Part shown: positions 26,698 to 36,714 of the stretch, piece after piece
Layout: each line of letters begins with the position of its first letter
How positions within the stretch are numbered: the first letter of the stretch is position 1
Assembly (NCBI GenBank): GCA_902373525.1
Contig: CABKMN010000001.1
Location: 186,001-250,000 of the forward strand
DNA length: 64,000 nucleotides
Source of the DNA: an uncultured Bilophila sp.
Lineage (GTDB): Bacteria; Desulfobacterota; Desulfovibrionia; Desulfovibrionales; Desulfovibrionaceae
Direction: 5' to 3'
Made by a program: the position numbers and the translations under genes
Notes under the pieces: generated by a model
What the model was told of the DNA's origin: nothing
Databases searched by the model: none
The model's input: the letters and a program-made list of their open reading frames with translations, nothing else

Positions 26698-28494
26698 ATG
26701 GCTTACGAGTATACAACGCAAGGCTACACCGTTAACGATTCCGGACGGCGTCTCGTCATCGACCCCATCACCCGCATCGAAGGTCACCTGCGCTGCGAGG
26801 TGAACATCAACGACGAGAACGTGATCACGAACGCCGTATCGTGCGGGACCATGTTCCGGGGGCTGGAAATCATCGTCAAGGATCGCGATCCCCGCGACGT
26901 CTGGGCGTTTGCGGAGCGCATCTGCGGCGTCTGCACGGGCACGCACGCACTCGCCTCCGTCCATGCGGTCGAAGACGCCCTCAAAATCGACATTCCGGAC
27001 AACGCCAACGCCATCCGCAATATGATGCAGCTCGCCCTGTGGTACCATGACCATCTGGTGCATTTCTACCAGCTCGGCGGGCTGGACTGGATCGACGTGG
27101 TTTCGGCCTCCAAAGCCGATCCCAAGGAAACGTCCCGGCTGGCGCAAAGCCTGTCTCCGTGGCCGCAATCCTCGCCGGGCTATTTCGCGTCCGTCAAGGA
27201 CAAGCTAGTCCGCATCATTTCCTCGGGACAGCTCGGCATCTTCAAAAACGGCTACTGGGGCCACCCCGGCTACAAACTCCCGCCGGAAGCCAACCTCATG
27301 CTGGTGGCCCACTACATCGAGGCGCTGGACTTCCAGAAGGACGTCGTTCAGGTGCACACCGTATTCGGCGGCAAGAACCCCCATCCCAACTGGCTGATCG
27401 GCGGCGTGCCGCTTGCCCTGAACCTCAATGCCAAGGGCGGCGCCGACGTCATCAACATGGAGCGGCTCGAACTGGTGCAGTCGATCATCACCCGCTGCCG
27501 CGCCTTCGCCGAGCAGGTGCTGGTGCCCGACAGCATCGCCCTCGCCAAATACTATCCCGAATGGATGGCACTCGGTACGGGGCTCTCCAACCAGTCCGTT
27601 CTGGCTTTCGGGGCCTTCCCGAGCATCGCCAACGATTACAGCCAGAAGAGCCTGCTCCTCCCCGGCGGGGCCATCATCAACGGGAACTTCGAGGAAGTGC
27701 TGCCGGTAGACCTTTCGGACGAAGACCAGATTCGCGAAGAAGTGGGACGCTCATGGTATACCTATCCCAAGGGCATCACCTCGCTCCATCCCTATCAGGG
27801 CGAAACCATCCCGCATTTCGAGCTGGCTCCGGGCACCAAGGGAACCAAAACGGACATCAGGCAACTGGACGAAACCGGCCCCTACTCATGGATCAAGACG
27901 CCGCGCTGGCGCGGGAACATGATGGAAGTCGGCCCGCTTGCCCGAACGCTCGTCGCCTATTCCCTCAAGCATGCGGACATCGTGGCCCGCATCGACGATC
28001 TCTGTTCCCGGCTCAACGCCCCCGTCACGGCGCTGCAATCCACGATGGGGCGCATCCTCACCCGTGCGCAGGAAGCGCACTGGGCCGCCGACACCATGCA
28101 GGTCTTCTTCGACAAGCTCGTCTCGAACCTGAAAAACGGCGACAGCACCGCCGTCTTCACGAACAAATGGGACCCCGAAACATGGCCGCAGGATGCGCGC
28201 GGCGTCGGCTTCACGGAAGCTCCGCGCGGCGCGCTCGGGCACTGGATGACCATCAAGAACAAAAAGGTGGAGCATTATCAGTGCGTCGTCCCCACGACAT
28301 GGAATGCGGCGCCCCGCAGCGACGGCGGACAGCTCGGCCCGTACGAGGCCGCCCTGCTCGGCACGAAAATGGCGGTGCCCAAACAACCGCTTGAAATTCT
28401 GCGGACGCTCCACAGCTTCGATCCCTGCCTCGCCTGCGCCACGCACGTTCTGGGACCGGACGGCAGCGAACTGCTGACGGTCCATCTGGACTAA
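26698..28494 (+). CDS. hyaB: Membrane-bound [NiFe] hydrogenase large subunit
   Basis: A 598-residue catalytic subunit. L1 is RICGVCTGTHAL (Cys76, Cys79) and L2 is DPCLACATH (Cys577, Cys580, His583). The 15-residue tail after His583 is removed by HyaD. It begins two bases after the hyaA stop and is followed by hyaC. With HyaA it forms a periplasm-facing uptake hydrogenase that reduces quinone through HyaC. Length and motifs are as in group 1d enzymes. Confidence 0.97.
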   Translation: MAYEYTTQGYTVNDSGRRLVIDPITRIEGHLRCEVNINDENVITNAVSCGTMFRGLEIIVKDRDPRDVWAFAERICGVCTGTHALASVHAVEDALKIDIPDNANAIRNMMQLALWYHDHLVHFYQLGGLDWIDVVSASKADPKETSRLAQSLSPWPQSSPGYFASVKDKLVRIISSGQLGIFKNGYWGHPGYKLPPEANLMLVAHYIEALDFQKDVVQVHTVFGGKNPHPNWLIGGVPLALNLNAKGGADVINMERLELVQSIITRCRAFAEQVLVPDSIALAKYYPEWMALGTGLSNQSVLAFGAFPSIANDYSQKSLLLPGGAIINGNFEEVLPVDLSDEDQIREEVGRSWYTYPKGITSLHPYQGETIPHFELAPGTKGTKTDIRQLDETGPYSWIKTPRWRGNMMEVGPLARTLVAYSLKHADIVARIDDLCSRLNAPVTALQSTMGRILTRAQEAHWAADTMQVFFDKLVSNLKNGDSTAVFTNKWDPETWPQDARGVGFTEAPRGALGHWMTIKNKKVEHYQCVVPTTWNAAPRSDGGQLGPYEAALLGTKMAVPKQPLEILRTLHSFDPCLACATHVLGPDGSELLTVHLD

Positions 28495-28504
28495 GGAGAA
28501 GAGT

Positions 28505-29197
28505 ATGGAAACACATCCTCAGGAAGGGAAACCCGTCTACGTCTTCCAACTGCCGGTCCGCATCTGGCACTGGAGCATGGTTCTGTCGTTCCTCGTGCTC
28601 ATCCCTACGGGATACATCATCGGCAAGCCGTGGCACTCGCTGGACGGGGACCCGACGTATCTGTTCTACATGGGGTATACCCGGATGGCCCACTTCATCG
28701 CGGGGTTCATCCTCGCCATCGGGCTGCTCTGGCGCATGATCTTCGCCCTGTTCGGGAACAGATTTTCCCGGCAGGTCTTCGTCATCCCCTTCTGGCGAAA
28801 AAGCTGGTGGCTCGATCTGCTCTCCGACTTCCGCTGGTACCTGTTCCTCGACCGCACGCCGCGGGAACATATCGGGCACAATCCGCTGGCCCAGCTCGGC
28901 ATGATGACCTGCATCAATCTGGTAATCATCATGATCCTGACGGGGTTCGGCATGTACGTCCAGTCTTCGGACGTGGCCATCCTCCAGCCGTTCCATCTGG
29001 TCGTGGACTTCATCTACTGGATCGGCGACAGCGGGCGCGATCTGCACAGCTATCACCGTCTGGGCATGCTCTTCCTCATGGGCTTCATCATCATCCATCT
29101 GTACATGGTCATCCGCGAAGAAATCATGGGGAAGTCCACGCTCGTCTCGACCATGTTCAGCGGCTTCCGGCTGTTGCGCTCGGGGAAGGGAGGTTGA
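28505..29197 (+). CDS. hyaC: Ni/Fe-hydrogenase b-type cytochrome subunit
   Basis: A 230-residue di-heme cytochrome b with four membrane helices. Histidines in helical contexts fit heme ligation: LPVRIWHWSMVLSF (His18 region), ARMAHF-type segment TRMAHFIAGF, and SYHRLGMLF plus IIHLYMVIREE near the C-terminus. It anchors HyaAB and delivers H2-derived electrons to the quinone pool. It starts ten bases after hyaB with an AAGGAG site. Confidence 0.93.
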   Translation: METHPQEGKPVYVFQLPVRIWHWSMVLSFLVLIPTGYIIGKPWHSLDGDPTYLFYMGYTRMAHFIAGFILAIGLLWRMIFALFGNRFSRQVFVIPFWRKSWWLDLLSDFRWYLFLDRTPREHIGHNPLAQLGMMTCINLVIIMILTGFGMYVQSSDVAILQPFHLVVDFIYWIGDSGRDLHSYHRLGMLFLMGFIIIHLYMVIREEIMGKSTLVSTMFSGFRLLRSGKGG

Positions 29198-29199
29198 TC

Positions 29200-29745
29200 A
29201 TGGAACGGATCATCGTGCTGGGATTGGGAAACATCCTGTACGGCGACGAAGGATTCGGCGTCCGTGTGGCGGAACGGCTGTACACGCGGTATGCGTTCCC
29301 CGACAATGTGGAAATCGTGGACGCGGGCACACAGGGACATCCCCTGCTTGCCTTTGTGGAACGCGCCACCCGCCTCCTTTTGCTGGATGCCGTGGATTTC
29401 GGCCTCCAGCCGGGGACCGTGGTACAGCGGGACAGCACCGGCATTCCCGCCTATCTGAGCGCGCACAAGATGAGCCTGCATCAGAACAGCTTTTCCGAAG
29501 TGCTGGCGCTCGCGGAACTAAAGAACTGCCTGCCGCAGGAAATCCGCCTGCTGGGGGTTCAGCCTCTGGACATGACCTACGGCCATACGCTCAGCCCGCT
29601 CATCCTGTCCCGACTGGATGCGTTGGTGGAATTGGCGCTGGAACAGCTCCGGACATGGGGATACCCGGCGGTTCCAGCCCACGGCGCCGTCGCTTTCCAG
29701 AATCCGGAAATATCCCTTGAACGTTACGTTCCCTTGTCGGCGTAA
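29200..29745 (+). CDS. hyaD: HyaD-type hydrogenase maturation protease
   Basis: A 181-residue endopeptidase with VLGLGNILYGDEGFGVRVAE (residues about 6-25; Glu binds nickel), VDAGTQGHPLL and DAVDFGLQPGT. The His-containing segment HKMSLHQNSFSE supplies the other metal ligand. It cleaves the HyaB tail. AAGGGAGG precedes the ATG, two bases after hyaC stops. The accessory genes hyaE/hyaF and the hyp genes are not in this window. Confidence 0.93.
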   Translation: MERIIVLGLGNILYGDEGFGVRVAERLYTRYAFPDNVEIVDAGTQGHPLLAFVERATRLLLLDAVDFGLQPGTVVQRDSTGIPAYLSAHKMSLHQNSFSEVLALAELKNCLPQEIRLLGVQPLDMTYGHTLSPLILSRLDALVELALEQLRTWGYPAVPAHGAVAFQNPEISLERYVPLSA

Positions 29746-29771
29746 CGTTCCCCCCATAAAGCCTGAAAACG

Positions 29772-29793
29772 GGGAGACGCCTTCTCCCTTTTT
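29772..29793 (+). terminator. Terminator of hyaABCD
   Basis: GGGAGA / TCTCCC with a 5-nt loop followed by TTTTT, 26 bases after the hyaD stop. Confidence 0.8.
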
Positions 29794-29857
29794 CAAGCCG
29801 TCCTTTTATGCCGGAACGTTTTCCTAGGCGTTACGGCCATACAAGCCAACGAAAGAG

Positions 29858-29882
29858 GCGCGGGCATATCCCGCGCTTTTTT
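29858..29882 (+). terminator. Second terminator beyond the hya operon
   Basis: GCGCGGG / CCCGCGC with a 5-nt loop followed by TTTTTT. It separates hya from the convergent nfo gene. Confidence 0.85.
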
Positions 29883-29932
29883 CGTGAACACGACCTGCGT
29901 ACTGGCCTCCCCAATTGTGGAGAGCCGCCACA

Positions 29933-30784
29933 CTATCCGCGAAGGTTCTCTTCACGATACGCCTCCCGCAACAAGTCGATTTCGCGGGCGTACCCCGGAA
30001 GCTCGTTCGGCGTTTCCAGATAGAACGGCAAATGCCGCAACGCGGGATGATTGACGCACCGCGCCAGCGCATCGAACCCGATGGTCCCCTCGCCGATGCG
30101 GGCATGGCGATCCTTGCGGCTTGCGAACGGCATCAGGCTGTCGTTCAAATGAATCGCGTACAGCTTGTCCAAACCGATACACCGATCAAACTGCTCCAAT
30201 ACCCCATCGAGATCGTTGACGATGTCATATCCGGCGGAATACACGTGGCATGTATCGAGGCACACGCCCATCTTCCCGTTCAACGAAACCGAACGCAGAA
30301 TATGCCCCAATTCCTCAAAGCGGCTGCCCACTTCGGTCCCCTTGCCGGACATGGTTTCCAAGAGTACCCGCGTCGTCTGTTCGGGCGTCAGAATCGCTTC
30401 CAGCAGTTCCACGATCAGGGCCATTCCGGCATCAATCCCCTGTCCCACATGACTGCCGGGATGAAAATTATACAACATGCCGGGCAGGTAGGTGTCCAAT
30501 GTTCTTATATCCTCGCGCATGGCCGATCGCGCGAACTCCCGCAACCCTTCGTCCACGGCGCAGGCGTTCAGCGTATACGGCGCATGCCCCAGAATAGGGG
30601 CGAACGTATGCGCGCGCATCATGTCCCGCAGCGCCTCGGCGTCCTTGGGATTCACCTGCTTGGCCTTGCTGCCGCGCGGATTGCGCGTGAAAAACTGGAA
30701 CGTGTCGGCCCCAATGGAAAGAGCCTCCTCTCCCATATGCCGATACCCCTTGGAACTGGACAAATGACAACCGATGTGCAGCAT
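29933..30784 (-). CDS. nfo: Endonuclease IV (AP endonuclease)
   Basis: A 283-residue TIM-barrel DNA-repair enzyme. It starts with [14 protein letters not shown] and has the family signatures [12 protein letters not shown] (metal-binding His), [14 protein letters not shown] (Glu), [16 protein letters not shown] (Asp, His) and [24 protein letters not shown], which together bind the trinuclear zinc site. It cuts 5' of abasic sites. The ribosome site upstream of the ATG is weak. Confidence 0.96.
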   Translation of the reverse strand: MLHIGCHLSSSKGYRHMGEEALSIGADTFQFFTRNPRGSKAKQVNPKDAEALRDMMRAHTFAPILGHAPYTLNACAVDEGLREFARSAMREDIRTLDTYLPGMLYNFHPGSHVGQGIDAGMALIVELLEAILTPEQTTRVLLETMSGKGTEVGSRFEELGHILRSVSLNGKMGVCLDTCHVYSAGYDIVNDLDGVLEQFDRCIGLDKLYAIHLNDSLMPFASRKDRHARIGEGTIGFDALARCVNHPALRHLPFYLETPNELPGYAREIDLLREAYREENLRG

Positions 30785-30828
30785 AGTTTGTTTTTACCAT
30801 TAACCCTTTTGAATAGATGGATTCACGC

Positions 30829-31065
30829 CTATTTTTCTGCACCATTGCGCACCAAATTGGTGCAGGCTGAGAGCGCCTCCGACGCACGTCGTTGCGACGA
30901 GGCAAGCGCGTGGGTGTAGAAACTTCCAGTGGTCGTGATATTCTTGTGGCCTAGCTGTACGGCGACCGCCACGATGTCCACGCCGCTCGACAACATCTCG
31001 GATGCAGCGATATGTCGCAAAGCATACATGCGGACCTTCCCGAATCGTTTTTCTACGGAAACCAC
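30829..31065 (-). pseudogene. C-terminal remnant of a tyrosine recombinase/integrase
   Basis: About 78 residues remain, from a GTG codon without a ribosome site. They contain the end of a phage-type integrase catalytic domain: MYALRHIAAS (HxLR-type box, with Tyr replacing the usual His), QLGHKNITTT (LGH box) and YTHAL (catalytic Tyr). The N-terminal domains and the first catalytic Arg are absent, and the rest of the element is gone. It marks an old insertion between nfo and hppA. Confidence 0.7.
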
Positions 31066-31066
31066 A

Positions 31067-31100
31067 AAGCGCCCCGGTGGTCAATGCCATCGGGGCGCTT
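31067..31100 (-). terminator. Terminator of hppA
   Basis: AAGCGCCCCG / CGGGGCGCTT with a 14-nt loop, 29 bases beyond the hppA stop. The U-tract is short. Confidence 0.7.
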
Positions 31101-31128
31101 CGCGATAATGGAACTGAGACGCTAATGC

Positions 31129-33201
31129 TTAGGCGAGAGCCTGGAGCAGCAGCAGCGCAACGATGTTGATGATCTTGATCATCGGGTTAACAGCCGGACC
31201 AGCGGTGTCCTTGTAGGGGTCGCCCACGGTGTCGCCGGTAACGGCGGCCTTGTGCGCTTCGGAACCCTTGCCGCCGTGATGGCCGTCTTCGATGAACTTC
31301 TTGGCGTTGTCCCACGCGCCGCCGCCGGAGGTCATGGAAATGGCCACGAACAGACCGGTCACGATGGTGCCCATCAGCATGGCGCCGAGGGTCGCGAACG
31401 CGGAGCTCTGGCCGCCGAAGGCGTCGATGATGAAGTACACGACGATCGGGGCGAACACCGGGAGCACGGAGGGCAGGATCATTTCACGGATGGCGGACTT
31501 GGTCAGCATGTCCACAGCGGCGCTGTAGTTGGGCTTCGCGGTGCCTTCCATGATGCCGGGGATTTCGCGGAACTGGCGACGCACTTCAACCACGACGGCG
31601 GAACCGGCGCGGCCCACGGCCATCATGCTCATGGCGCCGAACAGGTACGGCAGCAGGCCGCCGATGAACAGGCCAACCAGAACATAGGGGTCCTGCAGGG
31701 AGAAGGACACGTTCAGGTCGGGGAAGAAGCGGCCGAGGTCCTGCGTGTAGCAGGCGAACAGCACCAGAGCGGCGAGAGCGGCGGAACCGATGGCGTAGCC
31801 CTTGGTCACGGCCTTGGTGGTGTTGCCCACGGCGTCGAGCGCGTCGGTCACTTCGCGCACTTCGCTGGGAAGGTTGGACATTTCGGCGATGCCGCCGGCG
31901 TTGTCGGTGACGGGGCCGTAGGCGTCGAGGGCCACGATCATGCCGGCCAGAGCGAGCATGGTGGTGGCGGCGATGGCGATGCCGAACAGACCGGCGTTGC
32001 TATAGGAGAAAAGGATGCCGATGGAAATCACGATAACCGGCATGGCGGTGGATTCCATGGACACGGCGAGGCCCTGAATGACGTTGGTGCCGTGACCGGT
32101 GGTGGAAGCCTGCGCGATGCTGCGGACGGGACGGAAGGCGGTGGAAGTGTAGTATTCGGTGATCCACACCAGAGCGGCGGTGATCACGAGGCCGGTCAGG
32201 GAGCACAGCAGCAGGTTGCCCACGCCGAAGCTCTTGCCCTGAATCTGCATGTCGGGAGCGCCCCAGAACAGGAGCAGGGTCACGACGATGATGAGACCGG
32301 CGGACGCCAGAGCGGCAACGGAAAGGCCGCGATAGAGAGCCTTCATGATGTTGTTGTCGGAGCCGAGGCGCACGTACTTGGTGCCGAACACGGAGCCGAG
32401 GATGCACACGCCGCCGATGAGCAGGGGGTACATCATCATGAGGTGCTGCAACTCGCCGGTGAAGTAGATGGCGGCGAGGAGCATGGTGGCGACCACGGTC
32501 ACGGCGTAGGTTTCAAAGAGGTCGGCGGCCATACCGGCGCAGTCGCCCACGTTGTCGCCCACGTTGTCGGCGATGACGGCGGGGTTGCGCGGGTCGTCTT
32601 CGGGGATGCCGGCTTCAACCTTGCCCACGAGGTCGGCGCCCACGTCGGCGCCCTTGGTGAAGATGCCGCCGCCGAGACGGGCGAAGATGGAGATCAGGGA
32701 CGCGCCGAAGCTGAGAGCCACGAGCGCTTCGAGCAGGGTCTTCTGTTCCACGCCGAACAGGGTCAGCACGCCGTAGTACAGGATCACGCCGAGCAGGCCG
32801 AGGCCGACAACCAGCAGGCCCGTGACGGCGCCGGCCTGGAAGGCGACGTTGAGGGCAGGGGTCATGCCCTGACGAGCGGCTTCGGTGGTACGGATGTTGG
32901 CACGCACGGAAACGTTCATGCCGATGTAACCGGCGACGCCGGAAAGCACGGCGCCGAGCACGAAGCCCAGAGCCACGAGGCCGGAAAGGGCCCAAGCCAG
33001 AAGCACGGCCACAATCACGCCCACGATGGCGATGGTTTTGTACTGGCGGTTCAGGTACGCCTGAGCGCCTTCCTGAATAGCGCCGGCAATCTTCTGCATT
33101 TCTTCAGTGCCGGTACCGGCGGAGAAGACGCGCTTGGAAGTATCATACGCATAGTAGAGGGCGAACAGCCCGCAAGCCAATACCACGATGAATGAGAACA
33201 T
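31129..33201 (-). CDS. hppA: K+-independent membrane proton pyrophosphatase
   Basis: A 690-residue, 16-helix pump that couples pyrophosphate hydrolysis to H+ export. Substrate-site motifs are [36 protein letters not shown] (around residues 210-228), [16 protein letters not shown] and [18 protein letters not shown]. Near residue 462 the sequence is [10 protein letters not shown]; Lys there (Ala in K+-dependent enzymes) marks the K+-independent H+-translocating class. The start at 33201 has only a weak GGGG site. In sulfate reducers it recovers energy from pyrophosphate made in sulfate activation. It is a single-gene unit. Confidence 0.96.
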   Translation of the reverse strand: MFSFIVVLACGLFALYYAYDTSKRVFSAGTGTEEMQKIAGAIQEGAQAYLNRQYKTIAIVGVIVAVLLAWALSGLVALGFVLGAVLSGVAGYIGMNVSVRANIRTTEAARQGMTPALNVAFQAGAVTGLLVVGLGLLGVILYYGVLTLFGVEQKTLLEALVALSFGASLISIFARLGGGIFTKGADVGADLVGKVEAGIPEDDPRNPAVIADNVGDNVGDCAGMAADLFETYAVTVVATMLLAAIYFTGELQHLMMMYPLLIGGVCILGSVFGTKYVRLGSDNNIMKALYRGLSVAALASAGLIIVVTLLLFWGAPDMQIQGKSFGVGNLLLCSLTGLVITAALVWITEYYTSTAFRPVRSIAQASTTGHGTNVIQGLAVSMESTAMPVIVISIGILFSYSNAGLFGIAIAATTMLALAGMIVALDAYGPVTDNAGGIAEMSNLPSEVREVTDALDAVGNTTKAVTKGYAIGSAALAALVLFACYTQDLGRFFPDLNVSFSLQDPYVLVGLFIGGLLPYLFGAMSMMAVGRAGSAVVVEVRRQFREIPGIMEGTAKPNYSAAVDMLTKSAIREMILPSVLPVFAPIVVYFIIDAFGGQSSAFATLGAMLMGTIVTGLFVAISMTSGGGAWDNAKKFIEDGHHGGKGSEAHKAAVTGDTVGDPYKDTAGPAVNPMIKIINIVALLLLQALA

Positions 33202-33447
33202 CTCAGAACCCCGCTTATCGCTTTTTAGAAGTGAACAGACCAACGCTCCCCCAAATCCCGCGCCGCGCATTCGGCTGACGTGGCGTGCCGAAAAGGCGCA
33301 ATCGAGCCTTTGGGCCAAGACCAAAAGGCTCTGTCTCCGGGGTACAGCATCTCAAAAACACTGACCATATCAATGGAATCGAAAAATGTTACCCAAAAAT
33401 AAGGCTGCTGGCAAGCAAAAATAACGGTGAAAAATCAGCTTCCCAAT

Positions 33448-33473
33448 AAAAAGGGCAGGCGTCCGCCTGCCCT
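33448..33473 (-). terminator. Terminator after the lipoprotein gene
   Basis: AGGGCAGGC / GCCTGCCCT with a 4-nt loop. On the minus strand it is followed by TTTTTATTGG. Confidence 0.85.
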
Positions 33474-33497
33474 CCGGCTGACTCAAAAACGCCGTTC

Positions 33498-33977
33498 CTA
33501 TTTTTCAAGAGCCTTTTCTGAAACCAAAATCCGGCGGGATGTTTCGGCATTCGGCTGGGCATCCGTCAGAACAAGACGATAGCCGAACGAAACATACAGC
33601 GGTTGATACCGATTGGTCCCCAAATCGAGACTGACGTCCAGCGGCAACCCCGCCTCACGGTTCAACGGACGCGGGACCAGCGTAATATCCTGCGACGCGA
33701 GTACCCTTCCCCGCTCGTCGGACACATAGACGCTGAGCCCGATTTCCCCATACCAAGAGGCCCAGTCGGGCAGCTTGTCGATGACCGGGTAGGCTTCCGC
33801 CACGATGCCCAACTCGTTGCCCACCGGTATCACCTGATACTGAAAGGCGAGATACCGCATCTGGATACTCTGGGAAGCCTCGTTTTTCCACGGGTTGCTC
33901 GGCAGATGCCGCACGGACAGCCCAGAGCATCCCGCAAGCAACAGGACGCCAAGCAATGCGAACACGCGAAGTTTCAT
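33498..33977 (-). CDS. Predicted lipoprotein of unknown function
   Basis: A 159-residue protein. The signal peptide ends in a clear lipobox (LLLAGC-SG), so the Cys is lipidated; Ser at +2 favours the outer membrane. The mature domain is beta-rich (LAFQYQVIPVGNELGIVAEAYPV, YGEIGLSVYVSDERG, LYVSFGYRLVLTD) and looks like a single small sandwich domain. The start was chosen at 33977, since the preceding in-frame residues are not signal-like. The family is not recognised. Confidence 0.8.
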   Translation of the reverse strand: MKLRVFALLGVLLLAGCSGLSVRHLPSNPWKNEASQSIQMRYLAFQYQVIPVGNELGIVAEAYPVIDKLPDWASWYGEIGLSVYVSDERGRVLASQDITLVPRPLNREAGLPLDVSLDLGTNRYQPLYVSFGYRLVLTDAQPNAETSRRILVSEKALEK

Positions 33978-34088
33978 GAAGTTCCCCATAGGTCCGTTCG
34001 TCCCCCCGGAGCCGCCGGGCCGGATTCCGCCGTTGTCCATGTCCTCTCTTACCCAATAGCGAGGAGAAAGGTCAATGACAGACCGGGC

Positions 34089-34679
34089 TCATTTTTCCAT
34101 CCACTTTTCGAGCCGCGCGGCGTATTCCTCCGGCGCATAGCTCGGGCGCTCATACATGCCCGCCAAAACCCGCTGACGCGAGGCTTCCGACAGAATGATC
34201 GCCGCCGCAACCGAAACGTTGAAACTCTGGATCATGCCGTACATCGGGATGTACACCTCCCCATCCACGATGGGGGCCAGTTCGGCGGGAACGCCGCTGT
34301 GTTCGTTCCCCATGATGACGGCCGTAGGTTTCGTGAAGTCGTAACTCCCCAGCGGCTTCGATTCCGGCGTACAGCTCGTGGCCAGAATCTGATGCCCGCC
34401 GGCCTTCAGCGACGCGTACAGTTCCTCGACGTTCCTGTGCCTGACGCTTTCCACCCATTTGCGGGCCGATGCGGAACTTTTCTTCCCCAATTCGGGAAAC
34501 GCCGTATCCGTATAATACAAATGCAGCGCCGCAACCCCGAATGCGTCCGCGCTTCTGTAGATGGCGGACACGTTGTGCGGATCGTGAATATTCGCCAAAA
34601 CCAGCGTCAAATCCTTCTGGCGCCAGCCCAATACGCGTTCCAGCTTGGCGCGGCGACGTTCGGAAATTTCTCTGACCAC
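34089..34679 (-). CDS. TrmH-family RNA 2'-O-methyltransferase
   Basis: A 196-residue SPOUT methyltransferase. The three knot motifs are visible: NIHDPHNVSAIYRSADAFG (motif 1, catalytic Arg), VIMGNEHSGVP (motif 2) and IPMYGMIQSFNVSVAAAI (motif 3). The layout fits tRNA Gm18 methyltransferase (TrmH). A GTG start at 34679 is preferred because AGAAGGAG lies seven bases before it; the upstream ATG at 34706 overlaps the ABC-F gene and lacks a site. It follows the ABC-F gene with a 16-base gap. Confidence 0.88.
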   Translation of the reverse strand: MVREISERRRAKLERVLGWRQKDLTLVLANIHDPHNVSAIYRSADAFGVAALHLYYTDTAFPELGKKSSASARKWVESVRHRNVEELYASLKAGGHQILATSCTPESKPLGSYDFTKPTAVIMGNEHSGVPAELAPIVDGEVYIPMYGMIQSFNVSVAAAIILSEASRQRVLAGMYERPSYAPEEYAARLEKWMEK

Positions 34680-34695
34680 AAAAACACTCCTTCTC

Positions 34696-36705
34696 TTACA
34701 GCTCATCCGGGCCGCTGTTCATGGACAACGCGGCGCGCTGCGCCTCCAGTTCCGCCAGTTCCGCCTCCAACGCCTCCAGCTTCTCCAGCGCCTGTTCGCT
34801 CATTTCCTTGAGCTGGCTGAACCGCTTGAGCAATTCCGTCGTCCTGTTTCCGTCGGCGTACACCTCGGGATCGGCAAGCGCGGCCTCGACCTCAGACTGT
34901 TCGGTCAACATGGCCTCCAGTTCCGCTTCGAGCTTGGCGTAGGCATCCTGCTTCGGACGCATCTTCTTGTACAGCGCGTTCCGCTGCTCGGCCTGTTCCC
35001 GCTTGAGACGCTTCAGTTCTTCCCTGTCCAGCGGCTTGCCGGGAACCGGCCCTTCCGCCTTCCTGTCCGCGTCCTTTTCCCTGCCGTTTCTGGCGGCGCT
35101 CAGGGCCGCACGGCGGGCCGCATCGTACTGGGCGAACCCTTCCTTGTAGACGGTGATGCCCTGCTCCGACATGGACCACGCCTCGTCCGCAACCTCCGAG
35201 AGGAGATACCGGTCGTGCGCGACCATCAGCAGCGTCCCGTCAAACGTGTTCAGGGCCTCGACGAGCGCCTCGCGGCTTTCAAGGTCCAGATGGTTCGTCG
35301 GCTCGTCGAGCACGAGAAAATTCACCCGCGCGAGGAACAGGGACGCCAGCACGAGCCGGCTCCGCTCGCCGCCGGACAGGCTGCCGACCAGGCGGTCGAA
35401 GTAGTTCTGGCCGAGCAGGAACAGGCCGAGGACGCTCATCAGCTCCTCTTCCGTCATCCGGGGATCGGACAGGCGGCGGATTTCCCCGAGCACCGTCCCC
35501 GAACTGTTCAAGAGTTCCGTCTGGTGCTGGCTGTAGTAGCCCATCCGCACGAGGGAGCCCATGACCTGCGTTCCCCCCTTGCGCTCCAGACGGCCCGCAA
35601 GAATCTTGAGCAAGGTGGACTTGCCGCAACCGTTGTGCCCTACCAGCGCTATCCGCTGACCCCGATAAATCGTGAACGTCAGCGGCGGCCACAGCGTAAC
35701 GCCGTCGGGAAACGAAAAGGCCAGATCGGCGACGGAAAGGATGGTCTTGTCCGCCTTGGGCGGTTCGGGCCACTTGAAGCTGAGTTCCTTGCGCTTGGCC
35801 TCCGGACGGAAGCCTTCAAGTTCCTTCTCCAGCTTCTTCGCCATCTTCTGACGGGAACCGGCCTGACGGGCCTTGGTCGCCTTGGCCCCGAAACGGCGCA
35901 CGAAATCCATCTTGCGCTCGATTTCGGCGTTGAGACGCTGGGCTTCCCGCTCGCGCTGCTCTTCAAGCTCCTCCTGCAACTCCACGAACTGGCTGAACGT
36001 GGCCTTGCGGAAAACCGGTTTCGCGCCGCCGAGATACAACACATGCGTGCCGATCCGGTCCATAAAAACACGGTCGTGGGCTACGAAGATCAGCGCGCCC
36101 TTGTAATCCATCAGAAAATCTTCCAGCCATTCCACGGCTTCGATGTCGAGGTGGTTGGTCGGTTCGTCGAGGAGCAGCACGTCGGCCCCGGCGACCAGCA
36201 CCCGGGCCAGCTTGGCGCGCTCACGCCAACCGCCGGAGAGCTGCCGGATCGGCAGGTGCCATTTTCCCTCGTCGAAACCCAGCCCCGACAGGATGGCCTG
36301 CGCCTTGTGTTCGGGGTTGTACCCGTACATGGCTTCCAGCTCCGCCTGACGCGCGCCGAGGCGGACGATGACGGTTTCATCCCCGGACGCGACCGCGGCT
36401 TCCCAACTCGACCAGAAGTCGTGCCAGTCCGGCAGAACATCCACCACCCACTCCAACAGGGGCGTATCCAGCACCGACTCGTCCAAGTCCTGCTGTACAT
36501 ACCCTACCCGGCAACCGCGCGGCATGATGACGCGCCCGGAGTCCGGGGCCTCCACATCCGCCAGTATCCGTATCAGGGTCGACTTGCCGCAGCCGTTCGG
36601 ACCGCAAACGCACAGCCGGACGCCCGAATCGATGTCGAGTGAAAAGTCGGACAGGATGTCCCGACCGCCAAAGGCCTTTGAGAGATTCTGAATCGTTATT
36701 TTCAT
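34696..36705 (-). CDS. ABC-F family ATPase
   Basis: A 669-residue protein with two ATPase domains and no membrane segments. The first has GPNGCGKST (around residue 36), LSGGWRERAKLA and LLLDEPTNHLD; the second has GHNGCGKST, LSGGERSRLVLA and LVLDEPTNHLD. A charged linker rich in Glu and Arg lies between them (about 245-310), and a long coiled-coil tail follows (about 540-669). ABC-F proteins bind the ribosomal E site and relieve stalled or drug-bound ribosomes. It sits between two tRNA-modification genes, consistent with a translation-related operon. Confidence 0.93.
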   Translation of the reverse strand: MKITIQNLSKAFGGRDILSDFSLDIDSGVRLCVCGPNGCGKSTLIRILADVEAPDSGRVIMPRGCRVGYVQQDLDESVLDTPLLEWVVDVLPDWHDFWSSWEAAVASGDETVIVRLGARQAELEAMYGYNPEHKAQAILSGLGFDEGKWHLPIRQLSGGWRERAKLARVLVAGADVLLLDEPTNHLDIEAVEWLEDFLMDYKGALIFVAHDRVFMDRIGTHVLYLGGAKPVFRKATFSQFVELQEELEEQREREAQRLNAEIERKMDFVRRFGAKATKARQAGSRQKMAKKLEKELEGFRPEAKRKELSFKWPEPPKADKTILSVADLAFSFPDGVTLWPPLTFTIYRGQRIALVGHNGCGKSTLLKILAGRLERKGGTQVMGSLVRMGYYSQHQTELLNSSGTVLGEIRRLSDPRMTEEELMSVLGLFLLGQNYFDRLVGSLSGGERSRLVLASLFLARVNFLVLDEPTNHLDLESREALVEALNTFDGTLLMVAHDRYLLSEVADEAWSMSEQGITVYKEGFAQYDAARRAALSAARNGREKDADRKAEGPVPGKPLDREELKRLKREQAEQRNALYKKMRPKQDAYAKLEAELEAMLTEQSEVEAALADPEVYADGNRTTELLKRFSQLKEMSEQALEKLEALEAELAELEAQRAALSMNSGPDEL

Positions 36706-36714
36706 AGTGTGTAG

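Noticed and set aside
31252..33195. Long rightward frame of 647 codons rich in Gly and His
   Set aside because: It is antisense to hppA, whose motifs are unmistakable.
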